DNA of 64,000 nt. It comes from Eutreptiella sp. 'Long Island Sound 2002' (lineage: Eukaryota > Euglenozoa > Euglenophyceae > Eutreptiales > Eutreptiaceae). The DNA is taken from NCBI GenBank assembly GCA_964036045.1, contig OZ038384.1, forward strand, positions 46,686,851 to 46,750,850, read 5' to 3'. The stretch's first letter is position 1. Every line of letters starts with the position of its first letter. Made by a program: the position numbers and the translations under genes. Positions 34,190 through 46,033 of the stretch are shown here, piece by piece. A model generated the notes under the pieces. It made no database searches. It saw only the letters and a list, made by a program, of their open reading frames with translations, and had not been told where the DNA came from.

Positions 34190-36850
34190 GTGAGGGCAAG
34201 TGAAGGCACAAACCCTTGCACCCGTCCATCCTGCGCGACCAAGAATGTATTTGATGTGCTTCAAGATCTTTCCGAGAGTATCAGAGGATCACCCGGACCG
34301 CAGCTGGATGCTGCAGATGGGCAGCTTGAGCCCATTGTCCACGACCTGCACCAGTCGCTTGTTGAGCTTCTGGAATGGCCGGAGATCCCGAGCTTGCACG
34401 CCGTGCGCCGTGTCGGGCGTGAGCGGCAGTTGCACCTTAAGGTCCGTGCCTTATGCGAAGAAGTGGAGAAGGTCTTCGACGTGTTGGTCGACACGGGAGC
34501 TCAGGTCAGCTTGGTCAAGGCTGGCCTACTTCCGCCAGAGTGCTTGACCGACAGTCGGAAGCCTGTCAGGCTGAAGGTGGCGAACGGCCAGTACATGGTG
34601 GGAGGCACGAAGGAAGCGGCCATTGGGCTGCAGTTCGTGAACCACCGTGAGCTGAGCCGCCTGGACCTCGGCAAGGAAATCCTCCTGCAAGGTCGCTTCT
34701 ACGAGGCCGAGATGGACTGGGACATGATCGTTGGGTACGACTTCATGATGGAGACGGACGCCGGCGTTCTCCCGGCCCAGGCCTCAATGACCCTGTACCA
34801 GGACGACCAGCTCTCGTGGCTTTCGTCACCTGAGCACCATGTGGAATGCCAATGGATCCACCCGGAACGCAATCATCCTCAAGTGGCCGCGCTGGGCACT
34901 GAGCCAACTGGGCCAGCAAACCAGGACTACGGCGTAATACCGGAAGTGGCGAGCCGAGTGGTTCCGGACATGGGAGCTTCGGATCTGGCCCTGGATGCGT
35001 TCTCTTCAGGAACCTCCGCCCATCTTCGGGTTTGTGAGAAGTACTGGAGCGCCCAGGACTCCGCGTGGAAGAAGCACTGGGGTCCGCATCAGGGTTTGAT
35101 GTGGATCCATTGCCCTCGATGGGACATTCCAAGGGCGGTAGCGAAGATTCGCAAGGACCGCTCCAAGGCAGTGCTGGTTGTTCCTATGGGATGCACCGAG
35201 GAGGAAAGCACCCATGATTGGGTGGTCTCATTGACCAACATGACCTTAAACAAGGTCGCTTTACCGGCTGGAGAGAGTGTCTATCAGGACGCTAAGGGAC
35301 AGCCCATGCCACCCCAGAGATGGCCATTGGAACTCCACTATGTGGATGGGGGCCTTGAACAGGCCGACACCACGGACTTCGTGTGTGTCAACCGCATCAT
35401 AGCGGAGCCATGGGGGCAATGCTTTGTGGTTTCCCCTGTTGACATCGGAGAATCGGAGGACCCCCTCACTGAAGAGGAGTTGGATCTGGTTCAGGGGTAT
35501 ATGGGTCAGCCTTTTCACGACTGGGGAAACCAGCGTGAGGGCAAAGGCCAGGACAAAGCCCCGTGGGAAGTGGACTCGATCGTCTCTGGTTCCTATGATG
35601 GGAATACTTTCGTAAAGAGGGTGCTGGACCACATGTCCAGCCAGGACGAGCCAATCGGGGGCAACCCACCCACCTACGGCGACCTGTTCCGAGGCAAGAA
35701 CAGAGATGGCCCTTTGGGCCACCACGGAAGACAACCTGAGCCGAAACCGAGTGGGGTCGCTACCCCTCAAGTAAGCTCAGTGGTCCAGGTGCCCGGAAAT
35801 GCCAAGGCGGAGTCCGATGATTGCCCCAACATCCAGGCATTGAGGGCCAGGCTGAAGCAGAGGTATGGTAATACCTTCTTCAGCGGAAAACCTGTGTTTC
35901 CCCCACTGGTGCGTGGACCGTATGGCGAGGCCAAGATACGACTGAAGCAGGACCCCCGTGTGTATCGGCACCGGGAGTTGGCCCTGAGGGGCGAGAGGAA
36001 GGAGGCCATGGAGAACATCTTCCGTGACTTCATCGAGAGAGGCTGGTTTGAGCCGTGCCACTCCGAGTGGGCCTCTCCGTGCTTCGTCGTCCCCAAGAAG
36101 GTGGCCGGTGAGTGGCGGCTCGTGGTCGACTACCGCGGCCTAAACGCCCAAACGCAGCATGACAGCTATACGCTGCCCCTCATTGAGGACATGCTGCAAA
36201 AAAAACACCGGCGGAGGATCTTCACGGTGATTGACCTGAAACATGGTTATCATCAGATGCCTCTCGCCGAGGAGTCCCGTGCCTGCACAGCCATGAGCAC
36301 CCCACTTGGACCTCCCCAGTGGAAGGTGATGCCCATGGGCGTTACCAACGGCAATGCGGCTTTTCAGCGGATGCTGGAGAACCTGCTTGAGCCGGTGCGT
36401 GACTGTGCGGACCCCTTCGTGGACGACGTGATAATCGTGTCCGGGGACCCCAGTATGAGCTATGAGGAGCTCCTGGAGGCACATGAGAGGGACGTCACCC
36501 GAGTGCTGGACTTTCCCGTTCGGCACAAACTCACGGGCAGCAGTGACAAGGCTACCATTGCGGTAAGCGAGGTGGTCTTCGCTGGCCACGTAGTTGGGAA
36601 CGGGCAGCGGAAGCCCATACCTGGCAAGGTGGCTGCGATCAAGCACTGGGAAAAGCCCAAAACGGTCTCTGAGCTACGGGCGTACTTGGGGTTCTGCAAC
36701 TACTACTCGGGGTATATCAAGATGTATGCCGAGTATGCAGCCCCCATGACGACCATGCTGAAGGGCAACCGAGAGGAGACCAAGAAGGAGTCCAAGAAGG
36801 CTCTGGTCTGGAATGCTGAATCCGACCGTGCCTTTGAGGGGATGGAGCAA
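34190..36850 (+). pseudogene. pol: pol part 1: protease and reverse transcriptase
   Basis: The frame lies in a different phase from gag and begins 158 bp after it; its true start is unclear because the first codon (GTG at 34,190) is not the end of the open stretch. Residues about 95-110 hold the retropepsin motif (FDVLVDTGAQVSLV). A ~470-residue spacer follows. Reverse transcriptase motifs then appear from about residue 575: WASPCFVVPKK, GEWRLVVDYRGLNAQT, FTVIDLKHGYHQM and the catalytic FVDD at 745-746 (36,416-36,427), then the thumb and connection (LRAYLGFCNYYSGYI). The normal frame ends near 36,850, where a one-base loss moves the coding sequence into the next phase. The open frame runs on to 37,090 out of phase. 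Confidence 0.9.
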
Positions 36851-37509
36851 CGCTGCTATCCGCAGTGGGTCTGCACCTCGTGGATCCTGACCGAGGGTTC
36901 GTCCTGCGCACCGACGCTTCCGACTACGCCGTTGGTGCTGTGTTGGAACAAGTGCTTGACGATGGGAGGCACGTGCCAGTGGCCTTCTGGATCCGAGTCC
37001 TGGCGGAAGGCCAGAGACGGACGTGGACGCCCCGAGAAAAGGAGGCGTATGCCATCGTCATGGGTCTCAGGAAATGGGCTGGGTACATAGCCCTCCATCC
37101 CGTCACCGTCTGCACCGACCATCAGAGTCTGCAGTTGTGGCACAAAGAGCACGAGGACACCCCCTCTCGTCCCGCCTCCCAACGGGCAAGATGGCATGAG
37201 AGCTTGGCTAAGTTCGACCTCAGGGTTGTGTATGTTCCTGGCAAGGACAACACCGTGGCGGACTGTCTCAGTAGGTGGGCCTATCCCGCCAGCAAGGGCA
37301 TGACGGATGTCTCCACCCATGGCGATGAGGCTGAGACCGCTGAGGCCAAGAAGATCATAGAAATGGAGCGCCTGATTGAGGAGGAGGGTGTTAAATGCTT
37401 CGTCGTCATGGCTGCGGATGCCCCCCTCGGAGCGAGGATGGGCAAAGCGGTCAGAGTACTCGCCCCTGATGGAGCTGAGTCCGACAAGCACCTCTTCCCT
37501 GAATCTTGA
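36850..37509 (+). pseudogene. pol: pol part 2: RNase H
   Basis: In the phase entered near 36,850 the sequence reads as a Ty3-type RNase H: RTDASDYAVGAVL with the first catalytic Asp, then REKEAYAIVMGL with the Glu, then VTVCTDHQSLQ with the next Asp, and FDLRVVYVPGKDNTVADCLSR with the last. A TGA at 37,507-37,509 separates it from the integrase, which continues in the same phase. It is therefore part of one pol polyprotein broken by one shift and one stop. Confidence 0.9.
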
Positions 37510-37572
37510 CTCCAGGACGACTGGACCGACGACTACGCTAAGTCTGAGGCCTTTGAGGCTGAATATAGGGCT

Positions 37573-39024
37573 GTGACCGACCCTGATGACGGGCAGAAGT
37601 GGCCAAAGGCAAAGAGGCTGACTGAGGAAGATGGCAAGCTCTACCGGAATGGTAAGCTGCTGGTCTCAGAGTCGCGAGTGCTCGAGCTATGTGAGGCTTG
37701 GCACCACCACATGATGCACCCAGGGGTCAAGAAGCAAGCCCTGGACATGCAGCGCCGGTTTGAGATCGACCAGATGGGTCTCTACGCCGCCATCAAGAAG
37801 GTCACGAAGCGTTGCTCGGTCTGTCAGGTCTGCAATCCCGATAACCAGAACGTCAAGGGGGAATCCCAATGGACTCCGGTGCCTGACCAGCCTATGGAGA
37901 GCGTGGCGATGGACGTCTTCTCCATGCCCGAAGTTCACATAGGCAAGGAGACCTTTGACTGTGTGGTCCTTTGTGTGGATCGCCACAGCGGCTACGTAGT
38001 AGCCGTTCTGGCACGCAAAAAGCGGTTGCTTGCCAAGGAAGTGGCAGTCATGATGATTCGTCATTGGCTGACCGTCTTTGACATCCCCCGCACCATTTGC
38101 AGTGACCGAGGGCCACAGTTTACTGGTGGCTGGTTCAAGGCAATGTGTTCCCTCATGGGAATACGTCATGCCAAGAGCGTCGCCTATCTCAGCCGTTCCA
38201 ACGGCCGGGCTGAAGTGGCTGGAAGGCAGCTGTTCGAGAAGCTGCGCAAAATTCACACCACCAATCCACGTCAGAACTGGTTTGAGGAGATGTGGCCCGC
38301 TCTGAAGGCCCATCATGACACCTCCACTCCGGGTGGTTTGTCCCCTCACCAGATTCTGTTCGGCAGGGACCCCCTTGGTCGGGGACTTCCCTTGTCTGGT
38401 GATGGTATGGCCATGGACGCCAAGGAATTCTTTGCGCGGCAAGAGGCAACGGCGCGGGACATCCGCCAGCAGCTCGAGAAGGAGCATGCTGAGCGTCAGA
38501 AGTCCGCCCCGAGCTCGACAGCGCAAAGGTTCAGGGTGGGAGACCCCGTGTGGGTGATCAGACCCCGCCCTATGGGCACCCACCGCACGAAAACCTGGTT
38601 CACACCCGGAGAGGTTGTTCGCAGGATTGGTGAGGACACCTACCGCATCAAGGTGGGTCACGGACACTTCCGGGAGCGCCACGAGAGTCAACTCAGTGTG
38701 CGGGAACCCGACCTCCGTGGCCAACATGTGTCCCTGGACTATGCCGCACATGAGGCTGATTTGGACGACGACTATGCTGAGCAGGACCACCATACCGTCG
38801 AGAAGATCCTGGCCCAGCGTCCGAACGCCTGGGCACCTGGAGGCCTGGAGTTCAAGGTTCGTTGGCGAGGCTATGGGCCGTCCCACGACACCTGGGAACC
38901 CGTCTCCTCGTTCGTGCCGCGGATTGATACCCCCTTCATGGACTACATCCGCAAGCACAAGACCAAGATCCACGTCTCGGACGTGGCAGCACTCACCCGG
39001 GCGATTGCAGCCAGGGGCGCCTGA
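37573..39024 (+). CDS. pol: pol part 3: intact integrase with chromodomain
   Basis: A 483-residue open frame contains a complete Ty3/gypsy integrase. The zinc-binding H-H-C-C region lies at about residues 45-84 (AWHHHMMHPG, then CSVC). The catalytic triad is D114, D178 (SDRGPQFTGG) and E214 (NGRAEVAG), with the standard 35-residue gap between the last two. A beta-barrel region (RFRVGDPVWVIRPR) follows at about 320-380. A chromodomain lies at about 408-462 (HTVEKILAQRP, FKVRWRGYGPSHDTWEPVSS), which in chromoviruses steers insertion to chromatin. The first ATG-like codon is internal to the polyprotein, so this is not an independent gene. This is the best-preserved part of the element. Confidence 0.93.
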   Translation: MTDPDDGQKWPKAKRLTEEDGKLYRNGKLLVSESRVLELCEAWHHHMMHPGVKKQALDMQRRFEIDQMGLYAAIKKVTKRCSVCQVCNPDNQNVKGESQWTPVPDQPMESVAMDVFSMPEVHIGKETFDCVVLCVDRHSGYVVAVLARKKRLLAKEVAVMMIRHWLTVFDIPRTICSDRGPQFTGGWFKAMCSLMGIRHAKSVAYLSRSNGRAEVAGRQLFEKLRKIHTTNPRQNWFEEMWPALKAHHDTSTPGGLSPHQILFGRDPLGRGLPLSGDGMAMDAKEFFARQEATARDIRQQLEKEHAERQKSAPSSTAQRFRVGDPVWVIRPRPMGTHRTKTWFTPGEVVRRIGEDTYRIKVGHGHFRERHESQLSVREPDLRGQHVSLDYAAHEADLDDDYAEQDHHTVEKILAQRPNAWAPGGLEFKVRWRGYGPSHDTWEPVSSFVPRIDTPFMDYIRKHKTKIHVSDVAALTRAIAARGA

Positions 39025-40436
39025 TCACCGCCCTGAGCTCTCCCCTGATGCATTTGAGCGCTTGTTAGGTCGACAGATCGTCCCTCACTTGCTTGCTCTC
39101 TTCCATCTTCCGGTGACCTGCCATCAGAGTGGCCATATACCCCCCCCTGCTGAATCCAGAGGAGGATGGCCCCTCTCTTCCAATTCTATTCGTCACTCCC
39201 CGCCTGCTGAATCCTTGAGAAACCAGGCAGGGCGACTGGCCTTGACATTTTCTGAGCTCTTAGGGCCTTGAAGCCCGTACGACGTTGCGCAACGGATGCC
39301 GCTGTCATCGGCATTGTGATTTTTGTGTGTGTGGTCTGGTCCCATGGCACTTGCGGGATCCGGACCAGTCTACGTGTGTCTGCAGACTATATATGGCCTG
39401 AACTCAGGCGTTTTCCTGTCCACCCTCCCGCATATGCCTTATCCTAACCGGGGCGTGGTTTGGCGCTCTGTCCAGAGTGTGTTTACACGCCTAATACTCC
39501 GTTTATTGCTTATTCTTCTGCCCCCCAGGATATGTGCATCTGTATGTTAAGTGTTGTCAGCTCATCACGGAGATATGGACTGTTTTTCCCCCGAAGGGAC
39601 ACGAATCGGAATACGAAGGCGCCCTGAGTCGCCGTGTACATGCTCTTACATAAGGTCCCGCCTGGACCAGTACCTAAGTACAGATTCCTCTGTTTGAGTG
39701 CCCGTGATACTGTGTGCCCTAGTGGCTGTGAAGTGCTCAGATCCTGATGGTGCCAGGCGGGAAGCCCAGTTGCCTGAGTACACTCCCAGTGGTCCGCCAC
39801 TGTCAGTCCCAGTGTGAGCCTACCGACTCGCAGACGCACTTGCAGTCGGGTGGCGACCTCCGGTGTCCTGACCTCGGTCAGTCTGCCTGGGAAACTGGTG
39901 GTTTGAGGAGTCAACGCCTCCGCCAAGACTGCATGGGGACTGCCTCATGCATGGCCTTCGTAATAATGGGGCGAGGGAAAAGACCGGCTTGATGCCCGAT
40001 CCCTTATGGAGGAGCCCCTCCGGCTTTACCACTCAAAACTCGCGTCGTGGATTTGGACATGGTGCGCCCAAAGAAGGAGCCGTGGGGACTCTCCCACGGC
40101 TTGCGGCCTTGGGAAGCCTGGGGTAGCCTGATGGATTCTTGTGGTCCCTTTTTGACCTGTGGGACCACCTCGGTCGTCGTGTGAAGCCTATGTTCGCGGT
40201 GTATACCACTGCCAATGTGGTAGTGACCGTCGCAGCCGGCTTGATACTTGATACTATACTTGCAGTTACTAACAGCTACAGCACCGTACTTGTCTTACTG
40301 TGGATTGTACTGGGCAGCCTAACCCGCAAATCGGCCTGAAGTGAGGATGTGACACCCCCCCACCCTTCAGGGGATGGTCCTGGGTACCCGCTGCCATGCT
40401 TGGGTGTTATCGAGCCCCCCCCCCAGGGTTTGCTCT
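39025..40436 (+). other. Non-coding 3' internal segment of the chromovirus
   Basis: About 1.4 kb separates the integrase from the right LTR. Frames of 60-138 codons occur on both strands without domain features; none looks like an envelope protein. A C-run precedes the purine tract. Confidence 0.6.
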
Positions 40437-40447
40437 AAGGAGGGGGG
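40437..40447 (+). promoter_or_regulatory. Polypurine tract
   Basis: AAGGAGGGGGG directly abuts the right LTR start (TGAAGC), the position and composition expected for the primer of plus-strand DNA synthesis. Confidence 0.85.
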
Positions 40448-43400
40448 TGAAGCGGTACCAAGAACTTATGGCCCATGGCCCGGAGGCCTGCGAGCCGTCA
40501 CACCCGTTATGGCCCATGGCCCGGAGGCCTGTGAGCCGTCACACCCGTGCGGAAGCCGTTGACACCGGCTGTCAGCGGGATATCCCTGTTCTCTAACCCG
40601 CGAAATCTGGAATCCGATTTCTAACGATTAAGTCGATGTGGAATTACCATAATTTTACTGTCTTGGTCGATTTGCGGTTAGAAATCGGTGAAATACCCGA
40701 TTTCTACCGCGATTTCTAATTGTCGTGAAATCGCCGCCTGAGGTCGCCAGTTCCGTGCACTGCATTAGATGATTCTGTAAAACGATCTTTCTTGAAGTTA
40801 AGACTGAAACACTCTTCGAGTGATCCGCAATTTTTTCCTTGATAGAACGCATCGCGTCCCAGATTTTCCCCAGAAAATCTGGGCGGCCGAAGGTGCTTTG
40901 AACCCCCAAGTGAAATAACAAGGGTTACGAGCGTTCAAGCGCCCAAGGACGAATTAACGTGCCTCATAGGCACTGTGTCTGAGGTTTTGCCCCCCATAGT
41001 CATAGAATGAGGCCAAAGGATCCCAACTCCATAGGCCCAAAGGGATATTTGCTTTGAGTGTTTTCCAAAAAATGGGCAATCTCACGTACTTGGCATCCAA
41101 GTACGTGTAGAAGTATGTTGAGTTGGCGTTTTCCCCCTCTTTGCTTGCCTCTACATCCGGGGCATATCACTTGTCTTCCCCGGATACTACATATATGATC
41201 TCCATATATATATTGGCAACATATTTTGCGTGCATGCTATAATTCGGCTTTCCGAAGGGAGGTCAATTTTCGACCAAAGCACTTGCATGCGTGTTAAGGG
41301 ACTAAAGTTCCTCTAGAATATAGGCATACTTTGATTCTAGGCCACTAGGTTGGGTGTAGAAGGCGAGGATAGGGTTGTATGCCATATTTGGTGTCATATG
41401 ACGTGCCCATTTGGCGGGTGCACCATTCCAAGACTAACCCGCCAATGGAACCCATATCGCACGAAGCTCTTCATTGTGCGTCCCAACCAACACTCGCAAG
41501 CCTAACCTTTGTGAAGGGACGCTTGTGGAACGCTCCCGAAGCGATGCCTTGCGAGCAAGGTGTGTTTTTTGCAATATTCCATATTTGCATGTGCCCACTT
41601 GGGAGGCAGCGCGCGCGGCCTTCCAAAGCGCCCCAAGTGGAGCACATATGTGGAATCGGCGGTCATTGGTGTCGAGTCATTGTGTTTAGAAGGACTGGTC
41701 GATTACTCAATCCAAGCCGAAGATATTATAATACATTTGTGTAGTTTTCAAGGCACTTTTGCGTGTTTTTCGCCAATATTGCTGTTTTTTGCCCGTCATG
41801 ATGTCAAGTGGCGACTGTGTATCTCAACGTTGCGCTCAATTGACATCATGACCCAAGTATGTTTTGTGGGTACACACTTTGGTGCCCAACATATCTTGAA
41901 CCCGGCGAATAACTCCTCTTGGGCTTGGCATACAGTGGCCGCCATGTTGGCAATTTGGGACGATCCCAAATCATGGGCTCACTTGGCGACCCTGCCATTC
42001 CCAAAACCAGAGGGGTTTGGGCGACGCCCAAAAGATATGTTGGGCGCATATGACTTGATACCAATCCTATGGCACACTCCGGTCCAAGTCGGGCATGTGC
42101 CTCATTTGTCCCACCCATGAGTGTGCGCATTTTCGGCCATTTTGAGCAATTTCCCACATTTTCTGCCCGCCGTGCACCATGTTCAGCCCCCTCGTGCACG
42201 CCGGACGCATGGACCAATGGACCATATATGACATGGGGTTTCTGGATATTGGTCACCATGCCTCGCACACCACGTGGGGAAAGCGGAGCAACCTTCGTCA
42301 AGGTGCTAGCCCAAGGTGAGTGTGGACGATTTTGCCATTTTGGCAATTGTCGACCCAATTGCAATTGTCACCACGCCGAGTGGCATGAAGATCTTCGAGA
42401 GCCAAGGGCATGGGAGTCTTTGTTGGACTCCTGGTGAATCGGATATGGAATGGCGGATCCGATCTCCAAGCCGGCGTGGATATATACCATTGGGGGTACC
42501 CCGGATTTTGGCTCATTTTGAGCAGCCAAAATGACCCACCTTTGGGACCCCAATTTCAGCCCCCCGTGTGGTCAATTGGCAGCCCCATATCTCTATGCCC
42601 ACAGTCCTGCCTCCTGTCCTGTGAGCCATTGGCCTTGCCCTGGCCGGGCGAGCCACGCGTGGGAATGATGCCAATTTTGGTGATTTTGGCATCACCACCC
42701 CACTTGAGAAACTCGTGGTGCCCTGATGCCGGGACCTCAGAGGGAACCAGGTTGGGTGAGGGCTCCGAGCAGTTCGTACTTGAAGGGCATAGGGTCAGTT
42801 GTTTCGTCCCTATCTCTGGCGGGTCCGGACGAGGGGTCCATTTTGGAGTTTTCGGAGCTAATATCAGTTCGGGCTGAAACAGCCCATCTTCAGCTACCAA
42901 CTCCTGCGGGACAATTGCCGGGCCCTTTCTCCAGCTCAGAGGGGAGTTGAGACCTGCTGTTGAGGGAGCATGGGGCGCCACTGTTGGTTAGCCCAGGCGC
43001 CCCTTGCTTCCCAGGAACTCGCCTGTGGCTGGGCGGGGCACCTCCCCTATTGGCAGGGTTTCAGGGTCCGGACTGGGCAGGGCTCCGGTTGTGCTTGAGC
43101 CCCCGCCCACGCCAGCCACTGAGAGGGTCGGACCTGCGATTGCGATATGAGTTGGGACTGAGTGTCTATTGTCCTGTGATGCCCTTACCCCAGTCCAGTC
43201 TCAACCCCATGTGTACATATCCTGATGTGTTGGTGTGAAAACTTTTGTTCCCTTGTTTCAGAGTGGCAAGGATCCTGAAACGCTTTGTCACATGACACGA
43301 GCGTGATGATGCCCCTGTGAGCGCAGTGCTTTGCCTGCCTGCTTGCTTGTGCGTGTCCACCGCAGCGTCCCGTGGCCAGGCCCCCCACCGGAACGCGTCA
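40448..43400 (+). repeat. Right LTR (2,953 bp)
   Basis: Colinear with the left LTR from TGAAGCGGTACC to ACGCGTCA, including the doubled 41-bp unit and the TATA-like tract. It lacks the 48 bp present at 28,631-28,680 of the left copy and differs by scattered substitutions. Confidence 0.95.
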
Positions 43401-43480
43401 CCACACCCAGGCGAGAGGCGCCTCCCCCAGGCGCCCTCGTGCCGCCCCCACAACGCGCAAAGCCAGCACACAAAAGCAGG
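43401..43480 (+). repeat. Right half of the interrupted satellite unit
   Basis: Starts with the CCAC target duplication and reads ACCCAGGCGAGAGGCGCC, C-run, CCCTCGTGCCGCCCCCACAAC and GCGCAAAGCCAGC, the same order as in units before 26,477. The array ends here, so the retrotransposon landed in its last or second-last unit. Confidence 0.9.
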
Positions 43481-44350
43481 CCTGCCCGCAGGGGGGCGCG
43501 TGACCCCCAGCAAGGCAAGGGGACGAAGGCACTGGGCCACCCCCCCACGAGCTAAATAGGCGGAGCACGCGACCGTGGCAGGAAACGCAGAGGGGCACGA
43601 ACCGCCTGCAACGGCCTTACCGGCGCCCTGCACCGGAACCGCGCGTGGTGCGCGCGCCACACCAACCTCAAAGGGTGGGAGGCGCATACCCCGCGGGAGC
43701 AGGAGCGCACACACACGCAACGGTCACACGGCGCGGACCCGAAGGGCAACCGGACCGAGCCCGCGGAACGCACAGACCGCATGCGTACCGGCAGGCGAAG
43801 GGAAGGGACACCCGGGCGGGACAACCCGCAACACGAACGGCGAGGGACGCGAGGGCAGTGCGGAGCCCAAGGAGAGACGCAAGAACCGGCACCGGCCCAG
43901 ACCCCCCAGGCCAGCCGTGAGCGCCGCGCACACACGACCAGGGCACTGCACCCGCCAAGGCAGAGTGCTACGCACCAGCCCCACGGCTGGGCAGCCTCCG
44001 CGCCAGCCCATGGGGATCCCACTGGCGACAAGCCAGTAGCACCGGACCGGTGGCACTGGCAGCCCGGGCGACCACGCATCAGGGGGGCGGCGTAGTGGGT
44101 AATAGCCTTCAACCACGGTTGCTAGGTGACGCACTGACCGGGGAGTGGCGAAATGAGGAGGCCGGGGAGGGATAGGGCTCTGAGCCCACCGAACCTGCGG
44201 AACACCGCCACCAGACAGGAGGTGTGTCATGAAGGGCCCCCCACTAGGTTCTGGTGGGGAGGATATCACCTGGCCCGACCAGGTGCCCCCCCGGGGCCAA
44301 AGAACGTCTAGTACCCGAGACATCAAACCTAAAACCTCAAACCTCGTTCC
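43481..44350. other. GC-rich segment without a supportable gene
   Basis: 43,560-43,960 is poor in T on the plus strand and therefore open in several frames on both strands. No domain, terminus or tandem repeat is recognised. Confidence 0.4.
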
Positions 44351-44353
44351 CGT

Positions 44354-44698
44354 GTGGAACAAGGTCATTCATCAAATACACGTTCGGCGGAATGCAAAGC
44401 AGACAACATTTTTGCTGTGCTTGCTTCTTTGTGCACCAACTTTGATCTCAAAGCCATCAAGAATTTACACCAGTTCTCTCAAGACTTGGAATGGATAGCA
44501 AAGGGCCAAGACCTTTCCACAAGCAACCTGATAGATGTATGCTTTGCTGTATCGCTGTCCACTCCTGCCCTCATTAGATATTCACGCAGCAGTCAGGTAC
44601 GTCATACAACAGTGCAGACCCTAACCAAACTGAAGGCGTCAGCAGAATACCAGGACATGCAGACAGTCTACCAAAGGCTACTGGAACAAGACCACTGA
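44354..44698 (+). CDS. Hypothetical helical frame, no clear start
   Basis: A 114-codon frame of ordinary composition (DNIFAVLASLCTNFDLKAIK, LSTSNLIDVCFAVSLS, then a charged C-terminus) is likely mostly helical. It opens with GTG and has no ATG near the start, so it may be a 3' exon or a remnant. No family recognised. Confidence 0.3.
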   Translation: MEQGHSSNTRSAECKADNIFAVLASLCTNFDLKAIKNLHQFSQDLEWIAKGQDLSTSNLIDVCFAVSLSTPALIRYSRSSQVRHTTVQTLTKLKASAEYQDMQTVYQRLLEQDH

Positions 44699-44918
44699 CC
44701 ACATTTCCAAGCCGATGCCTTTCCTGTCCTAGAAAGCTGATTTGTCTTATGTACACCAGAACACAACCGAAAGGTGGCAGGAGCCGGAGAAACAGAAACT
44801 GCAATGCAGGAGTACGTGTCACCAGCACCCGAAACCCAGTAAGCCAATGTTCCCGAATTTGTCTCTAACTTTTTTTTTGCAAAGAACTGATTTTGTGGTG
44901 TACCATATCAGTACATGG

Positions 44919-45246
44919 TAAGGCTTAGTCTACTGAGTCCAAAACCACGGCTGGGCAGCCCCCAGAGCTGCCGCCCGAAGGAGGGGGCATGTGGCCCTAC
45001 ACATGGACACATGTGGGGACACCCTCCCACCTTGGACACATGGACCGGGTGGCCGCGACAATGCCTACCCAAGCACATGCGGGAGCGGCTCAAGAGGCAC
45101 CTAACATAGGGCAGTGGGAGGGACAAAACGTCCCCTGGGTAAGACCTTCTTCCTGCAATGTCAAAGGAGGCATCCCGAGCTCCCGAAGATACCTACCTAC
45201 CTACCTACCTACCTACCTAAGGCTTAGTCTACTGAGTCCAAAACCA
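44919..45246 (+). mobile_element. SINE-like retroposon with 29-bp target duplication and CTAC tail
   Basis: TAAGGCTTAGTCTACTGAGT begins an identical 29-bp direct repeat at 44,919-44,947 and 45,218-45,246. Between them lies a 270-bp insert (44,948-45,217) ending in about six TACC units, as expected for target-primed insertion with a short-unit 3' tail. A diverged truncated copy lies at 1957-2080. No convincing Pol III A or B box was seen, so a LINE 3' end is an alternative. The perfect flanking repeats point to a recent insertion. Confidence 0.8.
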
Positions 45247-45291
45247 TTTCTTTATTATATGGGTCACTTGATTGCTTGAGCACGTCAACGT

Positions 45292-45699
45292 TTACGTCAC
45301 CCGGGAGCCCCCACCCGGATAGCTCGGAGGCACAGTGCAAAAAAGGTTTACCGGTGGTATTGCGCCGGCAATCTCGCTTAGGTAGTCGTCGGCGTCAGCC
45401 AGAGGAGGGGAGACAGCTGGACTCTCCAGTTCATCGTAGCTTTAGGCATTCATAGTGGTGACCGAACGGTATTCGGATCTCTCCTTGAGATCTAGGGGGG
45501 TAAGGCCAGGGTATTCGGCCATCAAATCCTGGAGCACTTCCTCGTCAAGGTTACACACACGTAGGGCATTCAGAGTGCCATCAACAATGGACAACAAACT
45601 ATCGCATTCGAGGGCAGGAAAAGTGTCCTGGGAGTCTTCGCGAATATAGATAGAACTGTCGCAGAGTTCAGTTCTTCCCCCGGTCATACGGTACAACAC
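45292..45699 (-). pseudogene. Post-protease linker of the minus-strand retroelement
   Basis: Minus-strand frame 45,699-45,442 (LLSIVDGTLNALRVCNLDEE, LMAEYPGLTPLDLKER), then after one TAA the same phase to 45,292 (DADDYLSEIAGAIPPVNLF). The wording EYPGLTP resembles the segment between protease and reverse transcriptase in LTR elements. No reverse transcriptase follows, so the element is cut here. Confidence 0.4.
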
Positions 45700-46033
45700 C
45701 TGCCTCCAATAGGTGTGTTACCCTCTAGAACCCCACTCCCCGGTACACGGTACCACTCTCAGTCCTTCAAGGGCAATCTTGGTTAGACCCCAAGCCAGTT
45801 GGGAGAATGGGTGGTTTGCAAAGGACAACCCCGTCAATCTCTAGTAAAAGCAGTAGCCGTTGTTGCGGTATCATGAACAATAGAGCTGCAGCAAGTGCTG
45901 CTTCTTACAAATCCACCTGAACTTCGTTCACGTCAATCTGCAGGGCGGCCAAACTGTTCCCGAGGTGTGGTCGCACCAGCTGGTAATTCTCGCTTCGATA
46001 AAACCGGTACAAATAGCGTACACCGGATTGTTT

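Larger units (their letters stand above)
26478..43400 (+). mobile_element. 16.9-kb Ty3/gypsy chromovirus with LTRs, inserted in the satellite
   Basis: Two direct repeats of about 3 kb (26,478-29,466 and 40,448-43,400), each starting TG and ending CA, flank gag, protease, reverse transcriptase, RNase H and integrase in the Ty3/gypsy order, with a chromodomain at the integrase end. A 4-bp CCAC target duplication and a purine tract before the right LTR mark a complete insertion. LTR copies differ by a few percent and by a 48-bp indel (28,631-28,680 present only on the left). Gag and pol carry several stops and shifts, so the copy is old and not autonomous. No primer-binding site with a recognisable tRNA match was found after 29,466, and no envelope-like frame follows pol. 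Confidence 0.95.

Noticed and set aside
39025-40436. Envelope-like gene after pol
   Set aside because: No frame with a signal peptide and membrane segments is present; frames are short and unlike each other.
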